Shown piece after piece: positions 1 to 6,508 of a stretch of 13,474 nt of DNA (position 1 is its first letter; the number at the start of each line of letters is the position of its first letter). Made by a program: the position numbers and the translations under genes. The notes under the pieces are model-generated. The model saw only the letters and a list, made by a program, of their open reading frames with translations, searched no databases and had not been told where the DNA came from. Location of the stretch: assembly GCA_026785875.1 (NCBI GenBank), contig JAJAZF010000178.1, positions 1-13,474 on the forward strand. Reading direction: 5' to 3'. Source of the DNA: Chamaesiphon sp. (lineage in GTDB: Bacteria > Cyanobacteriota > Cyanobacteriia > Cyanobacteriales > Chamaesiphonaceae).

Positions 1-1
1 A

Positions 2-496
2 ACTGAGAGCGATCGCAATCTCCTAGCTACAGTACCAGATTCTAACAACATCGAATCAGGGAGTATTCCACCTGAGCAAGAACAGCCTAGTCTAGAAGTG
101 ACTAAATTACCTCAAGTACAGCAAGAGATAGCTTCAGAGTATTATCATAATCTTACTCACTTCGCTACTAAATATCAGGTAAAAACTGTAAATGTTACTA
201 AAGATTCGATTAATTATAATCGAGGAAGCGACGAGAAAATCGTAATTTTAGAAGAAGCTCAACGTGGTAATTATTGGATATTTAGTTATGATGAATATAT
301 CTATTTAGTCCCAGCGGAAGATAAATATATCAATCAACATAGCTACACGATCGCTAGTACAATTTTTGAGGGACATAACTATACTCCTGATTATCAAAAA
401 ATTCAGCTACTAAAACCAGCAATAGTATCGATCGATACTACTACTAATCCCCAAACATGGCGACTGCAACAACAGGGCAAATTAGCATTTTCATAA
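2..496 (+). CDS. 3' end of unrecognised gene carrying a YW-LVP / W-x-L-x-x-x-G-x-L domain
   Basis: The frame is open from the first base of the window, so this is the C-terminal 164 residues of a longer protein. A GTG at 98 could start translation, but the codons before it read as a Ser/Pro/Glu-rich linker (with SGSIPPEQEQPS), so I favour an upstream start outside the window. The roughly 110-residue end domain contains RGNYWIFS, then YLVP, then LLKPAIVSI, and closes with WRLQQQGKLAF. The same order of motifs occurs twice in the protein at 1472-2950 (GNYWIIP/LVP/WKLVERGKL and GLYWVIP/YLVP/KPAIVTI/WQLQQKGYL), so the two genes are related. I do not know a function. There is no signal peptide or membrane segment in the visible part. 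Base composition is AT-richer than thiC. That it is a coding region is clear; the role is unknown. Confidence 0.75.
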   Translation, partial: TESDRNLLATVPDSNNIESGSIPPEQEQPSLEVTKLPQVQQEIASEYYHNLTHFATKYQVKTVNVTKDSINYNRGSDEKIVILEEAQRGNYWIFSYDEYIYLVPAEDKYINQHSYTIASTIFEGHNYTPDYQKIQLLKPAIVSIDTTTNPQTWRLQQQGKLAFS

Positions 497-520
497 ATGC
501 CCAAAGTCTGCTTTAAATAG

Positions 521-582
521 TTGACAGTTGACAGTTGATAGTTGACAGCTTGCACTGAGCGTAGCCGAAGTGTTAACAGCGA
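521..582. repeat. TTGACAG heptamer array joined to a 34-bp dispersed repeat
   Basis: Four tandem heptamers (TTGACAG, TTGACAG, TTGATAG, TTGACAG; 521-548) run straight into a 34-bp sequence at 549-582 (begins CTTGCACTGAGCG, ends ACAGCGA). The same composite recurs at 4608-4655 with two heptamers and only two mismatches in the 34-bp part. CACT...AGTG near the ends gives a short inverted repeat. Tandem heptamers of this type are a known class of cyanobacterial intergenic repeat. Each heptamer contains TTGACA, a consensus -35 hexamer, but no convincing -10 is attached here. Confidence 0.75.
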
Positions 583-663
583 GGTTTTTAGGATGGGGAT
601 TTCAACCCCTAGTCTGCGTTAAAATCAAACTACCTAGAGTATCAGATTGAGAGGTAATCGCCC

Positions 664-1335
664 ATGACTGCTATGATCACCACCTCACTACCTGTCATCA
701 CCCATCGACAGGCTACTTGGGAAGAGTATCTTCACCGTGTCGAAAATCCTCAGAGTGAATTAGAACGTGTTTTTTTTAATTGCGGAGCAATGTGGATTGA
801 GGATATGGGTAACGAGGGTATCAACCATTCAAGGTTCAACAAACTGCTGACAATGATCTTGTATAGCTGGTTTACCAAGCAAGCAAATGTTAAATTCGAT
901 TTGCTGGGGGGTTGTGTGCTAGAAAAAACCCAATATCAAGGAGCTGCACCAGATGAAGTTGTATATATTGGCGGCAATGCCCCCCGATATCAAGCTGGTG
1001 AATCTCGTCGAGTCAACTTAAATCGATGGCGAGTGCCAGATTTAGCCGTTGAGATTGCCGATACCACTTTAGCCAGTGATTTGGATGAAAAGAAACAACT
1101 ATATCTAACCTTAGCAATCCCTGAATATTGGGTAGTAGATGTGCGCGGAAAAAGAGTACTGGCTTTTCGATTAGTGGATGGCAAATATCAAGAATGTATC
1201 GAATCTGTCGCTTTGGTAGGATTGCCAATCGAGTTATTAGAACGAACATTGGAACGGATGGATGATGACAATGGTAATGTTGCCATGTGGTTTGCATCCC
1301 AAATTCAAAATTTGCCAGTAATATCGATCGAATGA
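664..1335 (+). CDS. Uma2-family putative endonuclease (DUF820)
   Basis: This is a 223-residue protein of the Uma2 family, a PD-(D/E)xK-like fold that is heavily amplified in cyanobacteria and whose cellular role is unsettled. The recognisable core runs from about residue 95 to 175: PDEVVY (96-101), PDLAVEIAD (125-133), a lysine pair (143-144), then EYWVVDVRGKRV (154-165). Asp126, Glu130 and Lys143 or Lys144 are the candidate metal/catalytic residues, so the active site looks intact. The ATG at 664 follows GAGAGG about eight bases upstream; a second ATG at 673 is possible. The length is somewhat above the usual Uma2 size of about 190, with about 20 extra N-terminal and 25 extra C-terminal residues. 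It lies between two genes that share an unnamed domain. No transposase, inverted repeats or cognate partner is next to it. Confidence 0.85.
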   Translation: MTAMITTSLPVITHRQATWEEYLHRVENPQSELERVFFNCGAMWIEDMGNEGINHSRFNKLLTMILYSWFTKQANVKFDLLGGCVLEKTQYQGAAPDEVVYIGGNAPRYQAGESRRVNLNRWRVPDLAVEIADTTLASDLDEKKQLYLTLAIPEYWVVDVRGKRVLAFRLVDGKYQECIESVALVGLPIELLERTLERMDDDNGNVAMWFASQIQNLPVISIE

Positions 1336-1471
1336 GATTTTTAGAGTATGCTGGAGAAAGCGGGTTTGAATTGATTTTTTAAGCCAACATTATCGATCTC
1401 GTAACCCCGCCCCTAAGAGTTGATTATCTAAATTTGGGAACTATATAGTTGTATCGATCGTTAATTTGACT

Positions 1472-2950
1472 ATGACAGAAGTTCGTACCGTCGCCAGACA
1501 GATTCAACAATTAGAAATTTATCTAAATAATCTCGTCTCTTCTCTGATGCGAGGAGAGCTTCCTGTCAATCTCCAGCCTGTCACCCAAATTTTTGATAAT
1601 GCGATCGCAGCCATTCCCCCGATTCTGAATCTACCCCAAGCTCGATTCATCGAATTATACAACGATCTCCCACATCTATTTACCGCCTACGCGATCGATG
1701 TCACCCTCAGCGAAGATAGCTATCACCGCCAAACTAATGATATCCTTTTTCATCGCTTTGCACGGGGAAACTATTGGATTATCCCTACTAAAGTAGAATT
1801 AGATAAAGGATGGTTAGTCCCCAACCCTCTCAAAGGTTTATCACTCGATCGAATGCCATCCTTAGCAGCTAGTTTCGATCGAGATATTATTCCCTCATCT
1901 ACCAATAGTAGTTGTCTTTTAGTCGCACCTGCACTAGTCCAAATCTTACCCATAGTCGCACCGCTGACGTGGAAACTAGTAGAGCGCGGTAAACTAACCA
2001 CTACTCAAGTTCAGCAATCCGCCGCTACAACTAATGTAATTGAAAGTCTAGTAGAGAAATTAGTAAAATTAAACGATCGGCTCTTGCAAATCGAACGAAA
2101 GTCAGTCACAACCGAAGTTATGAAAACTTTAACCGATCGGCAAGAACAGTTACAATCGATTAGTGCTAAAATTATCGACCAATTAGCCACAAAACAGCAA
2201 GAAATATTATCACTCAAGTCTGAGCTAGCTCAATCTAGCGATCGATCTTCAAGCCAAGAGCGAGAAATAACTGCCTTAAAAAGTCAGATCGCATCGATTG
2301 TTACTAATGTCGGCTCTAATTCTGCCCAAGCGATCGCCACAAAGGAAATTACATCGCTTAAAATCGATCTAGAAAAGCTCAAAGTAGAGTCTCAAAATTA
2401 TCATCTGCAAAATCAAAGTAATCGAGATCTACTCAAACAGATTAAATCCCTAGTCGCCCAAGAAGTAGCTAATCTCCAGCCAGTTTTAACATCTAAACAA
2501 ATAGAAACTATCGACGCTGAAATTATTAATTTAGCTCCACCACAATCGCTCTCATCACCACCTGCACCAGTAGTTGATGCTAATAATATCCCAGCTCCTT
2601 TCGCTAGAATCTATAACTCTGGGAAAGCTGATTTTCTGCGCGCTTATATGGTCTCAACAGCAGGTTTTATCAGGATAAATCGTCAGATGGTCGAACTTGT
2701 AGAAGCTAATACCGGACTTTATTGGGTCATTCCATTTACGGATAGGCTTCACTATTTAGTTCCCAAAATCGATTTTCCTAATAATGATAAATATCTTGAG
2801 GGACTGGCATTACTATTTGATGGTATGAATGACACCACCAGCTTTAGTCTATTTAAACCCGCGATCGTCACCATTACTAAATCCAATCTGCCAAAACAGT
2901 GGCAACTACAACAAAAAGGCTATTTAGATCCTAAGCTAACGATCGATTAA
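1472..2950 (+). CDS. Coiled-coil protein with the same unnamed domain at both ends
   Basis: This 492-residue protein has three visible parts. Residues about 56-175 and 376-485 look like two copies of one domain: GNYWIIP (99-105), LVP (115-117) and WKLVERGKL (167-175) match GLYWVIP (415-421), YLVP (428-431), KPAIVTI (462-468) and WQLQQKGYL (477-485). Between them, about 185-340, is a Leu/Gln/Lys/Glu-rich stretch with heptad-like spacing, probably a coiled coil, followed by a Pro/Ser linker (356-376, with PPQSLSSPPAP). There is no signal peptide or membrane segment, so I infer a cytoplasmic, oligomerising protein. I chose ATG 1472 rather than the TTG at 1466; neither has a clear Shine-Dalgarno sequence, which is common in cyanobacteria. 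The C-terminal copy is the one closest to the gene at 2-496. The function is unknown, and I would call it a hypothetical protein with a cyanobacterial unnamed domain. Confidence 0.8.
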   Translation: MTEVRTVARQIQQLEIYLNNLVSSLMRGELPVNLQPVTQIFDNAIAAIPPILNLPQARFIELYNDLPHLFTAYAIDVTLSEDSYHRQTNDILFHRFARGNYWIIPTKVELDKGWLVPNPLKGLSLDRMPSLAASFDRDIIPSSTNSSCLLVAPALVQILPIVAPLTWKLVERGKLTTTQVQQSAATTNVIESLVEKLVKLNDRLLQIERKSVTTEVMKTLTDRQEQLQSISAKIIDQLATKQQEILSLKSELAQSSDRSSSQEREITALKSQIASIVTNVGSNSAQAIATKEITSLKIDLEKLKVESQNYHLQNQSNRDLLKQIKSLVAQEVANLQPVLTSKQIETIDAEIINLAPPQSLSSPPAPVVDANNIPAPFARIYNSGKADFLRAYMVSTAGFIRINRQMVELVEANTGLYWVIPFTDRLHYLVPKIDFPNNDKYLEGLALLFDGMNDTTSFSLFKPAIVTITKSNLPKQWQLQQKGYLDPKLTID

Positions 2951-2985
2951 GGTACGATTTAGCTCAATCGCCCAGGTAGAGGTAG

Positions 2986-3014
2986 GGTGTGTTAGGTACC
3001 AGCCGTAACGCACC
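2986..3014. repeat. Interspersed inverted repeat GGTGTGTTA ... TAACGCACC
   Basis: Nine bases at 2986-2994 pair with 3006-3014 (one G-T pair) around an 11-base loop. Sequences of the form GTAGGGTG(C/T)GTTA...TAACGCACC are frequent small intergenic repeats in cyanobacterial genomes. It sits 36 bases after the coiled-coil gene. No U-tract follows, so it is not a typical intrinsic terminator, although it could end or stabilise that transcript. Confidence 0.55.
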
Positions 3015-3090
3015 AGTACATGGATTCTAAAGATCTGATCTAGGATCGCGGTAAGATGTGAGCAACATTCAACCCAAACTCGATCGTAAA

Positions 3091-3099
3091 TGTTAAAAT
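3091..3099 (+). promoter_or_regulatory. Extended -10 promoter candidate for the riboswitch-thiC transcript
   Basis: TGTTAAAAT reads as an extended -10 element (TG, one base, TAAAAT at 3094-3099). It would place transcription initiation near 3106, just before the first stem of the TPP aptamer at 3110. There is no good -35 about 17 bases upstream, which an extended -10 can tolerate. The position is the main argument. Confidence 0.4.
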
Positions 3100-3109
3100 C
3101 TACAACTAT

Positions 3110-3188
3110 AGCTAGGGGTGTCCGAAACCAGTCGGGCTGAGAACATACCCTTGCACCTGAGACTGGGTAATGCCAGCGGAGGGAAGCT
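3110..3188 (+). ncRNA. TPP riboswitch (THI box)
   Basis: The conserved thiamine pyrophosphate aptamer elements occur in order. They are AGGGGTG (3114-3120), GCTGAGA (3136-3142), ACCCTT (3147-3152), CACCTGA (3154-3160), then GGGTAATGCCAGCGGAGGGA ending at 3184. AGCT at 3110-3113 can pair with AGCT at 3185-3188 to close P1. Only 21 bases separate the aptamer from the thiC start, and a thiC Shine-Dalgarno (AGGA, 3198-3201) lies in them. There is no space for a terminator hairpin with a U-tract, so I infer control of translation initiation, with high TPP shutting down ThiC synthesis. The variable arm loop is short. Confidence 0.95.
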
Positions 3189-3209
3189 GTTTATGATAGG
3201 AAATTGATT

Positions 3210-4589
3210 ATGCGTGCTGAATGGATTGCGAAACGTAGTGGACAAGCCAATGTCTCCCAGATGCACTATGCGCGGAAAGATGTAATCACCGAAGAAATGG
3301 ACTATGTTGCCAAGCGCGAAAACCTCCCTGTGGAACTGATCCGCTCGGAAGTTGCGCGTGGACGGATGATTATCCCCGCAAATACCAATCACCCAAATTT
3401 GGAGCCGATGGCGATCGGGATTGCATCTCGCTGTAAAGTGAATGCGAACATCGGAGCCTCTCCAAGTTTTTCTAACATGCAGGAAGAGGTAGATAAACTC
3501 GCCCTGGCAGTGAAATATGGTGCGGATACCGTGATGGATCTCACCACTGGTGGCGGTAATTTAGATGAGATTCGGATCGAAATCATCAAAAATTCTCCCG
3601 TGCCCATCGGTACTGTACCGATTTATCAAGCTTTAGAAAGCGTCCACGGTAGTGTCGAAAATCTTACCCCCAATGATTTTCTGCACATCATCGAAAAACA
3701 TGCCCAGCAGGGGGTAGACTATCAAACTATCCACGCTGGGATTTTGATCGAACACTTACCTCTAGTCCGCAATCGGTTGACAGGCATCGTCTCTCGTGGC
3801 GGTGGGATTTTAGCGCGGTGGATGCTGCATCACCACAAGCAGAACCCCCTCTATACCCACTATGATGACATCATCGAAATTTTCAAAAAATGCGATGTGT
3901 CCTTTAGTTTGGGTGACTCCCTGCGTCCTGGTTGTACCCACGATGCTTCTGATGAAGCTCAACTAGCCGAACTCAAAACTCTAGGCAATCTCACCCGTCG
4001 CGCTTGGGAGCATGACATCCAAGTGATGGTAGAAGGGCCTGGACACGTCCCAATGGATCAGATCGAGTTCAACGTCAAAAAGCAAATGGAAGAGTGCTCA
4101 GAGGCTCCCTTCTATGTCTTAGGCCCACTTGTCACCGATATCGCTCCTGGTTACGACCATATCACCTCCGCGATCGGTGCGGCAATGGCTGGCTGGTATG
4201 GTACCGCGATGCTCTGCTATGTGACTCCCAAAGAGCACCTGGGTTTACCCAATGCTGAAGATGTCCGCAATGGTCTGATCGCCTACAAAATCGCCGCTCA
4301 CGCTGCTGATATCGCCCGTCACCGTCCAGGTGCTCGCGATCGCGATGATGAGCTATCCACAGCGCGTTACAACTTCGATTGGAATCGTCAGTTTGAACTC
4401 TCCCTCGATCCCGAACGCGCGAAGGAATATCACGACGAAACTCTCCCCGCAGATATCTACAAAACTGCCGAGTTCTGTTCGATGTGTGGCCCTAAATTCT
4501 GCCCGATGCAAACCAAAGTCGATGCAGAAGCATTGAATGAGTTAGAGAAGTTCTTAGCCAAGGAAAAAGAACCTTCTAGCATCGGCTAA
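3210..4589 (+). CDS. thiC: Phosphomethylpyrimidine synthase ThiC
   Basis: ThiC converts 5-aminoimidazole ribotide to 4-amino-5-hydroxymethyl-2-methylpyrimidine phosphate, the pyrimidine half of thiamine, using S-adenosylmethionine and a 4Fe-4S cluster in a radical mechanism. The protein is 459 residues, the short form usual in cyanobacteria. It has NANIGAS near the N-terminus, then MDLTTGGG and EGPGHVPMDQ, and the C-terminal cluster motif C423-x2-C426-x4-C431 (CSMCGPKFC). All three cluster cysteines are present. I chose ATG 3210 because AGGA lies eight bases upstream and cyanobacterial ThiC begins MR-x-EW; the in-frame TTG at 3204 is less likely. The gene is single, directly under the TPP riboswitch, and separated from the next genes by a long non-coding region with a strong terminator. 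Confidence 0.97.
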   Translation: MRAEWIAKRSGQANVSQMHYARKDVITEEMDYVAKRENLPVELIRSEVARGRMIIPANTNHPNLEPMAIGIASRCKVNANIGASPSFSNMQEEVDKLALAVKYGADTVMDLTTGGGNLDEIRIEIIKNSPVPIGTVPIYQALESVHGSVENLTPNDFLHIIEKHAQQGVDYQTIHAGILIEHLPLVRNRLTGIVSRGGGILARWMLHHHKQNPLYTHYDDIIEIFKKCDVSFSLGDSLRPGCTHDASDEAQLAELKTLGNLTRRAWEHDIQVMVEGPGHVPMDQIEFNVKKQMEECSEAPFYVLGPLVTDIAPGYDHITSAIGAAMAGWYGTAMLCYVTPKEHLGLPNAEDVRNGLIAYKIAAHAADIARHRPGARDRDDELSTARYNFDWNRQFELSLDPERAKEYHDETLPADIYKTAEFCSMCGPKFCPMQTKVDAEALNELEKFLAKEKEPSSIG

Positions 4590-4607
4590 CTCGCTTCTAG
4601 TGAACAG

Positions 4608-4655
4608 TTGACAGTTGACAGCTTGCACTGAGCGTAGTCGAAGTGTTGACAGCGA
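4608..4655. repeat. Second copy of the TTGACAG / 34-bp dispersed repeat
   Basis: Two TTGACAG heptamers (4608-4621) are followed by the 34-bp element (4622-4655), which differs from 549-582 at two positions (C/T and A/G). The orientation is the same as in the first copy. It starts about 18 bases after the thiC stop codon. Confidence 0.75.
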
Positions 4656-4677
4656 AAAGTGCTGATGGGCACTGGTC

Positions 4678-4711
4678 GGGTACCCCGCCCAGTTGGGTAC
4701 CCCGCCCAGTG
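4678..4711. repeat. 17-bp tandem direct repeat, GC-rich
   Basis: GGGTACCCCGCCCAGT(T/G) occurs twice back to back (4678-4694 and 4695-4711), differing only in the last base. GGGTACCC is itself palindromic (KpnI-like core). The 13 bases at 4674-4686 recur inverted at 4750-4762 with one mismatch, so the repeats sit within a larger potential stem. Confidence 0.75.
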
Positions 4712-4810
4712 TTCTTGGGCTTTGCCCTGCTTGGGTTCGTTCCATGGTCGGGGAACCCGACCGGACGATACGGTGGTACAGGCAAGTGAAGCACCTTTTC
4801 AAGAGAGCGA

Positions 4811-4865
4811 AGTTGTTAAGTGGGAGATTTAAACTCCCTCTTAACAACTATCTGCCCAAAGGCAG
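4811..4865 (+). other. Two tandem RNA hairpins of unknown role
   Basis: The first hairpin pairs AGTTGTTAAG (4811-4820) with CTTAACAACT (4840-4849). Inside a T-T mismatch, GGGAG (4822-4826) pairs with CTCCC (4834-4838) around an ATTTAAA loop, giving 15 pairs in all. Two bases later, CTGCC (4852-4856) pairs with GGCAG (4861-4865) around CAAA. No U-run follows either, so they are not simple terminators. Tandem hairpins like this occur in small RNAs and at IS200/IS605-type element ends; I see no tnpA or tnpB coding sequence to decide between them. Confidence 0.55.
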
Positions 4866-4897
4866 GAGGCTCTAAACCCCTACTGTTTGGTAAAATT

Positions 4898-4937
4898 AAA
4901 AAAACCCCTGTAAGGTAAGCCCTACAGGGGTTTTTTT
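4898..4937. terminator. Strong bidirectional intrinsic terminator
   Basis: A perfect 15-bp stem, AAAAAAACCCCTGTA (4898-4912) with its complement (4923-4937), has a 10-base loop. It gives a GC core plus a T-run on either strand. On the + strand it would end thiC-direction transcription about 310 bases after the stop; on the - strand it would end the antitoxin/truncated-toxin transcript about 55 bases after the toxin stop. ACAGGGGTTT repeats once more at 4938-4947. Confidence 0.85.
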
Positions 4938-4992
4938 ACAGGGGTTTATAATTGTCGATCTCAATTATTAGTCTAGGTATCATTTTGTTGAC

Positions 4993-5079
4993 TTAACCAA
5001 TGATATTGTCTGCCATCCAGCGATAAGCAGACTCAATATTATCGAGTGCTTGGGGCAGAATTTCGATGCTGTAATTCAT
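4993..5079 (-). pseudogene. Truncated ParE/RelE-type toxin (28 codons)
   Basis: The ATG at 5079 overlaps the antitoxin stop in an ATGA junction, the usual translational coupling of toxin-antitoxin pairs. The reading is MNYSIEILPQALDNIESAYR, then WMADNIIG and a TAA stop. The pattern (Y-x-I-E-I-x-P-Q-A-x-x-D-I-E-x-x-Y-x-W) matches the first helix region of ParE-type toxins, which normally run to about 95-100 residues. The rest, including the C-terminal strands that carry the activity, is absent: the terminator at 4898-4937 follows, and no toxin-like frame appears on the - strand further on. I infer a dead toxin whose antitoxin gene remains. A stop-codon read error cannot explain it, because the residues after the stop do not continue the family. 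Confidence 0.65.
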
Positions 5080-5369
5080 ACCTTGGGCTGCTGGAGCTTG
5101 CTTCTAAGTGCCTCTAGTGCTGGAATAGCTGCAACCGAGTGGCCCTTTTCTAGTTCATTTAGCCCCTGTCTAATGCCAGCAGTGGTTTCTAGATACTCAA
5201 TCCGGTTGAGCAACTCCTGATAGCCTTCGGCACTTTGGACTACTAGCTCGGATACTCCATTAATAGTGAGGACTAATGGTGACTTTGTGCCTTTAAGTCG
5301 ATCGATGAAGCTAGCAGTGTTACGCTTGAAATTGGAAAGAGAGTTGATATCTCGATTGAGGTCTAGCAT
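5076..5369 (-). CDS. Phd/YefM-family antitoxin
   Basis: This 97-residue protein begins MLDLNRDINSLSNFKRNT, a start typical of Phd/YefM antitoxins, whose N-terminal domain binds DNA and represses its own operon. VLTINGVSELVVQSAEGY (about 33-50) is the characteristic core strand and helix. The C-terminal half (60-97), with GIRQGLNELEKG, is the toxin-binding part. I chose the ATG at 5369. An ATG at 5390 would add seven residues, and the longest frame starts at 5426, where TTGACA is better read as a -35 box. The stop overlaps the start of a ParE-like toxin that is cut off after 28 codons, so this antitoxin has no full-length partner beside it. It may persist as an orphan repressor, or neutralise a related toxin elsewhere. 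Confidence 0.85.
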   Translation of the reverse strand: MLDLNRDINSLSNFKRNTASFIDRLKGTKSPLVLTINGVSELVVQSAEGYQELLNRIEYLETTAGIRQGLNELEKGHSVAAIPALEALRSKLQQPKV

Positions 5370-5385
5370 AAAATTTGCATCAGAT

Positions 5386-5426
5386 ATCATGCTTGTATGA
5401 TGCCATACTACTTCGATCGATGTCAA
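5386..5426 (-). promoter_or_regulatory. Antitoxin promoter with overlapping operator palindromes
   Basis: On the - strand, TTGACA (5426-5421) is a consensus -35, and CATCAT (5402-5397), 18 bases on, matches four of six -10 positions. This would start transcription near 5390, about 20 bases before the chosen ATG. Two overlapping inverted repeats cover the -10: GTATG-ATGC-CATAC (5395-5408) and ATCAT-GCTTGT-ATGAT (5386-5401). Phd-type antitoxins bind short palindromes at their own promoter, so the placement suits autorepression. Binding itself is inferred. Confidence 0.45.
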
Positions 5427-5492
5427 ATCCGATTGCCTGTAAAAAACACGATCGAGTACAGTTGATGATGCCCTTGGAGCGATCTAAATTCA

Positions 5493-5511
5493 CTAAAAAT
5501 CAGATTTTTAG
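5493..5511 (-). terminator. AT-rich palindrome after the metallophosphatase gene
   Basis: CTAAAAATC and GATTTTTAG are perfect complements around one central base (5502). They begin two bases past the stop codon of the phosphatase. The stem is almost all A-T and the true loop would take several of its bases, so it is a weak intrinsic terminator at best. Confidence 0.3.
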
Positions 5512-5512
5512 A

Positions 5513-6271
5513 TCAAAATTTTACCCGACTTGGCTCAACTACTTTGACAACTCGATCGAGTGGGTGTTTGCGTTTTTTGCCTGAAAATACATTGACTTGA
5601 TACACGATCGCATTGGTAATATCTAGCGCAGTCATCCAGCCACTCTTGCGGTGGTAGGCTCCCGTTTCAATATTCAGCCAACCTGGTCCTTGAGCGACTT
5701 CACCCGGGCGAACGCCTGGGAGTGTAAATGTAATTGTATGTCCGGTAATAATCACTTTATCGGGAAAATAAGGGAAATGATTACTCAGAAACTTTTCTCT
5801 AATCCAGCAAAATTGCTCGTTGTTTTGCTGATCCAGCGATTTAAATGGATCGACTCCGGCATGAACCAAAAATACATCACCCAAATCTATATAAGATGGC
5901 AAACTCGCAAACCAATCAAGATCGTCTTGCGGAATTCCGGCATCGCCATAACTCTCTAGCGTAGTATCACCGCCAGATGGCAACCAATGACGCAGCGACA
6001 TCTCATCGACAACTCCATTATTGAATGATGTCAATAACATCACTTCATGGTTGCCCATCAAACAGGAATAATTGTGTTCCCGAATCCATTTTACTACCTC
6101 AGCACTCTTGGGGCCTCGATCGATTACATCTCCCAGAAAATACACCCGATCTTCAGGCGAAATCTTACAAAAATCAATCAGTTGGCATAAGCCATCGAAA
6201 TGACCGTGAACATCTCCGATGGCGATTTTTCGGGGTTTGGTGCTGTGCTTTTTTTGAAATAAATTAAACAT
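5513..6271 (-). CDS. PPP-family serine/threonine metallophosphatase
   Basis: This is a 252-residue phosphoesterase of the PPP (PP1/PP2A-like, bacterial PrpA/PrpB-like) family. All signature blocks are present: GDVHG (19-23), GDVIDRG (47-53), GNHE (73-76), HAG (137-139) and GHT (177-179). These supply the two-metal ligands Asp20, His22, Asp48, Asn74, His137 and His178 and the general acid His75. It should hydrolyse phosphoserine/threonine, possibly phosphotyrosine or phosphohistidine, in the cytoplasm; the substrate is not shown. Residues 230-252 form a basic tail (KKRKHPLDR) that is not part of the core. The start ATG at 6271 has no clear Shine-Dalgarno. It follows the PP2C gene on the same strand after 237 bases, so a shared transcript is possible but not shown. 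Confidence 0.92.
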   Translation of the reverse strand: MFNLFQKKHSTKPRKIAIGDVHGHFDGLCQLIDFCKISPEDRVYFLGDVIDRGPKSAEVVKWIREHNYSCLMGNHEVMLLTSFNNGVVDEMSLRHWLPSGGDTTLESYGDAGIPQDDLDWFASLPSYIDLGDVFLVHAGVDPFKSLDQQNNEQFCWIREKFLSNHFPYFPDKVIITGHTITFTLPGVRPGEVAQGPGWLNIETGAYHRKSGWMTALDITNAIVYQVNVFSGKKRKHPLDRVVKVVEPSRVKF

Positions 6272-6508
6272 AGAGTGGTTGGTGCTAGATGATATCAGTC
6301 GAGGAAAGACCGATCTGTCAACCGGATCATAGATAGTATTTACACTCTGGACGTGAATAGCTCATTGATGACGCTATTTCATCATTATTGCTCAATTCCT
6401 CGCTTGAATAACTAAATCGAGTCTTTAGCTGAGTCGAATCGCCGACAACTGGCGTAGCCTCACCTTTGCTGCGGATCGCCCCAAAACCCGATCGAACTAA
6501 CGTGGTAT

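Larger units (their letters stand above)
4590..4992. other. Gene-free, repeat-rich and structured region after thiC
   Basis: No credible gene lies here. In order it holds a second copy of the heptamer/34-bp repeat (4608-4655), a GC-rich stretch with a 17-bp direct repeat (4678-4711), a 13-bp inverted repeat (4674-4686 with 4750-4762, one mismatch), a 7-bp hairpin (4746-4762), two tandem hairpins (4811-4849 and 4852-4865), and a bidirectional terminator (4898-4937). The short frames at 4554-4847 (-) and 4693-4875 (+) run through these repeats and look like no known protein. The density of inverted repeats suggests a degenerate mobile-element remnant or a small RNA locus rather than plain spacer. 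Confidence 0.6.

Noticed and set aside
595..609. GGGG-ATTTCAA-CCCC as a terminator after the first gene
   Set aside because: Only four G-C pairs and no T-run after it.
1466..1471. TTG start for the coiled-coil protein, and the similar TTG at 3204 for thiC
   Set aside because: Both have an ATG two codons later; for thiC the ATG has the correct Shine-Dalgarno spacing and family N-terminus.
4693..4875. Short + strand frame through the GC-rich repeats after thiC, and opposed frames at 4554-4847
   Set aside because: The frames pass through direct repeats and hairpins and give low-complexity products unlike any protein family I know.
5651..5959. 102-codon + strand frame inside the metallophosphatase gene
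   Set aside because: It is antisense to a gene with every PPP motif and has no recognisable features of its own.
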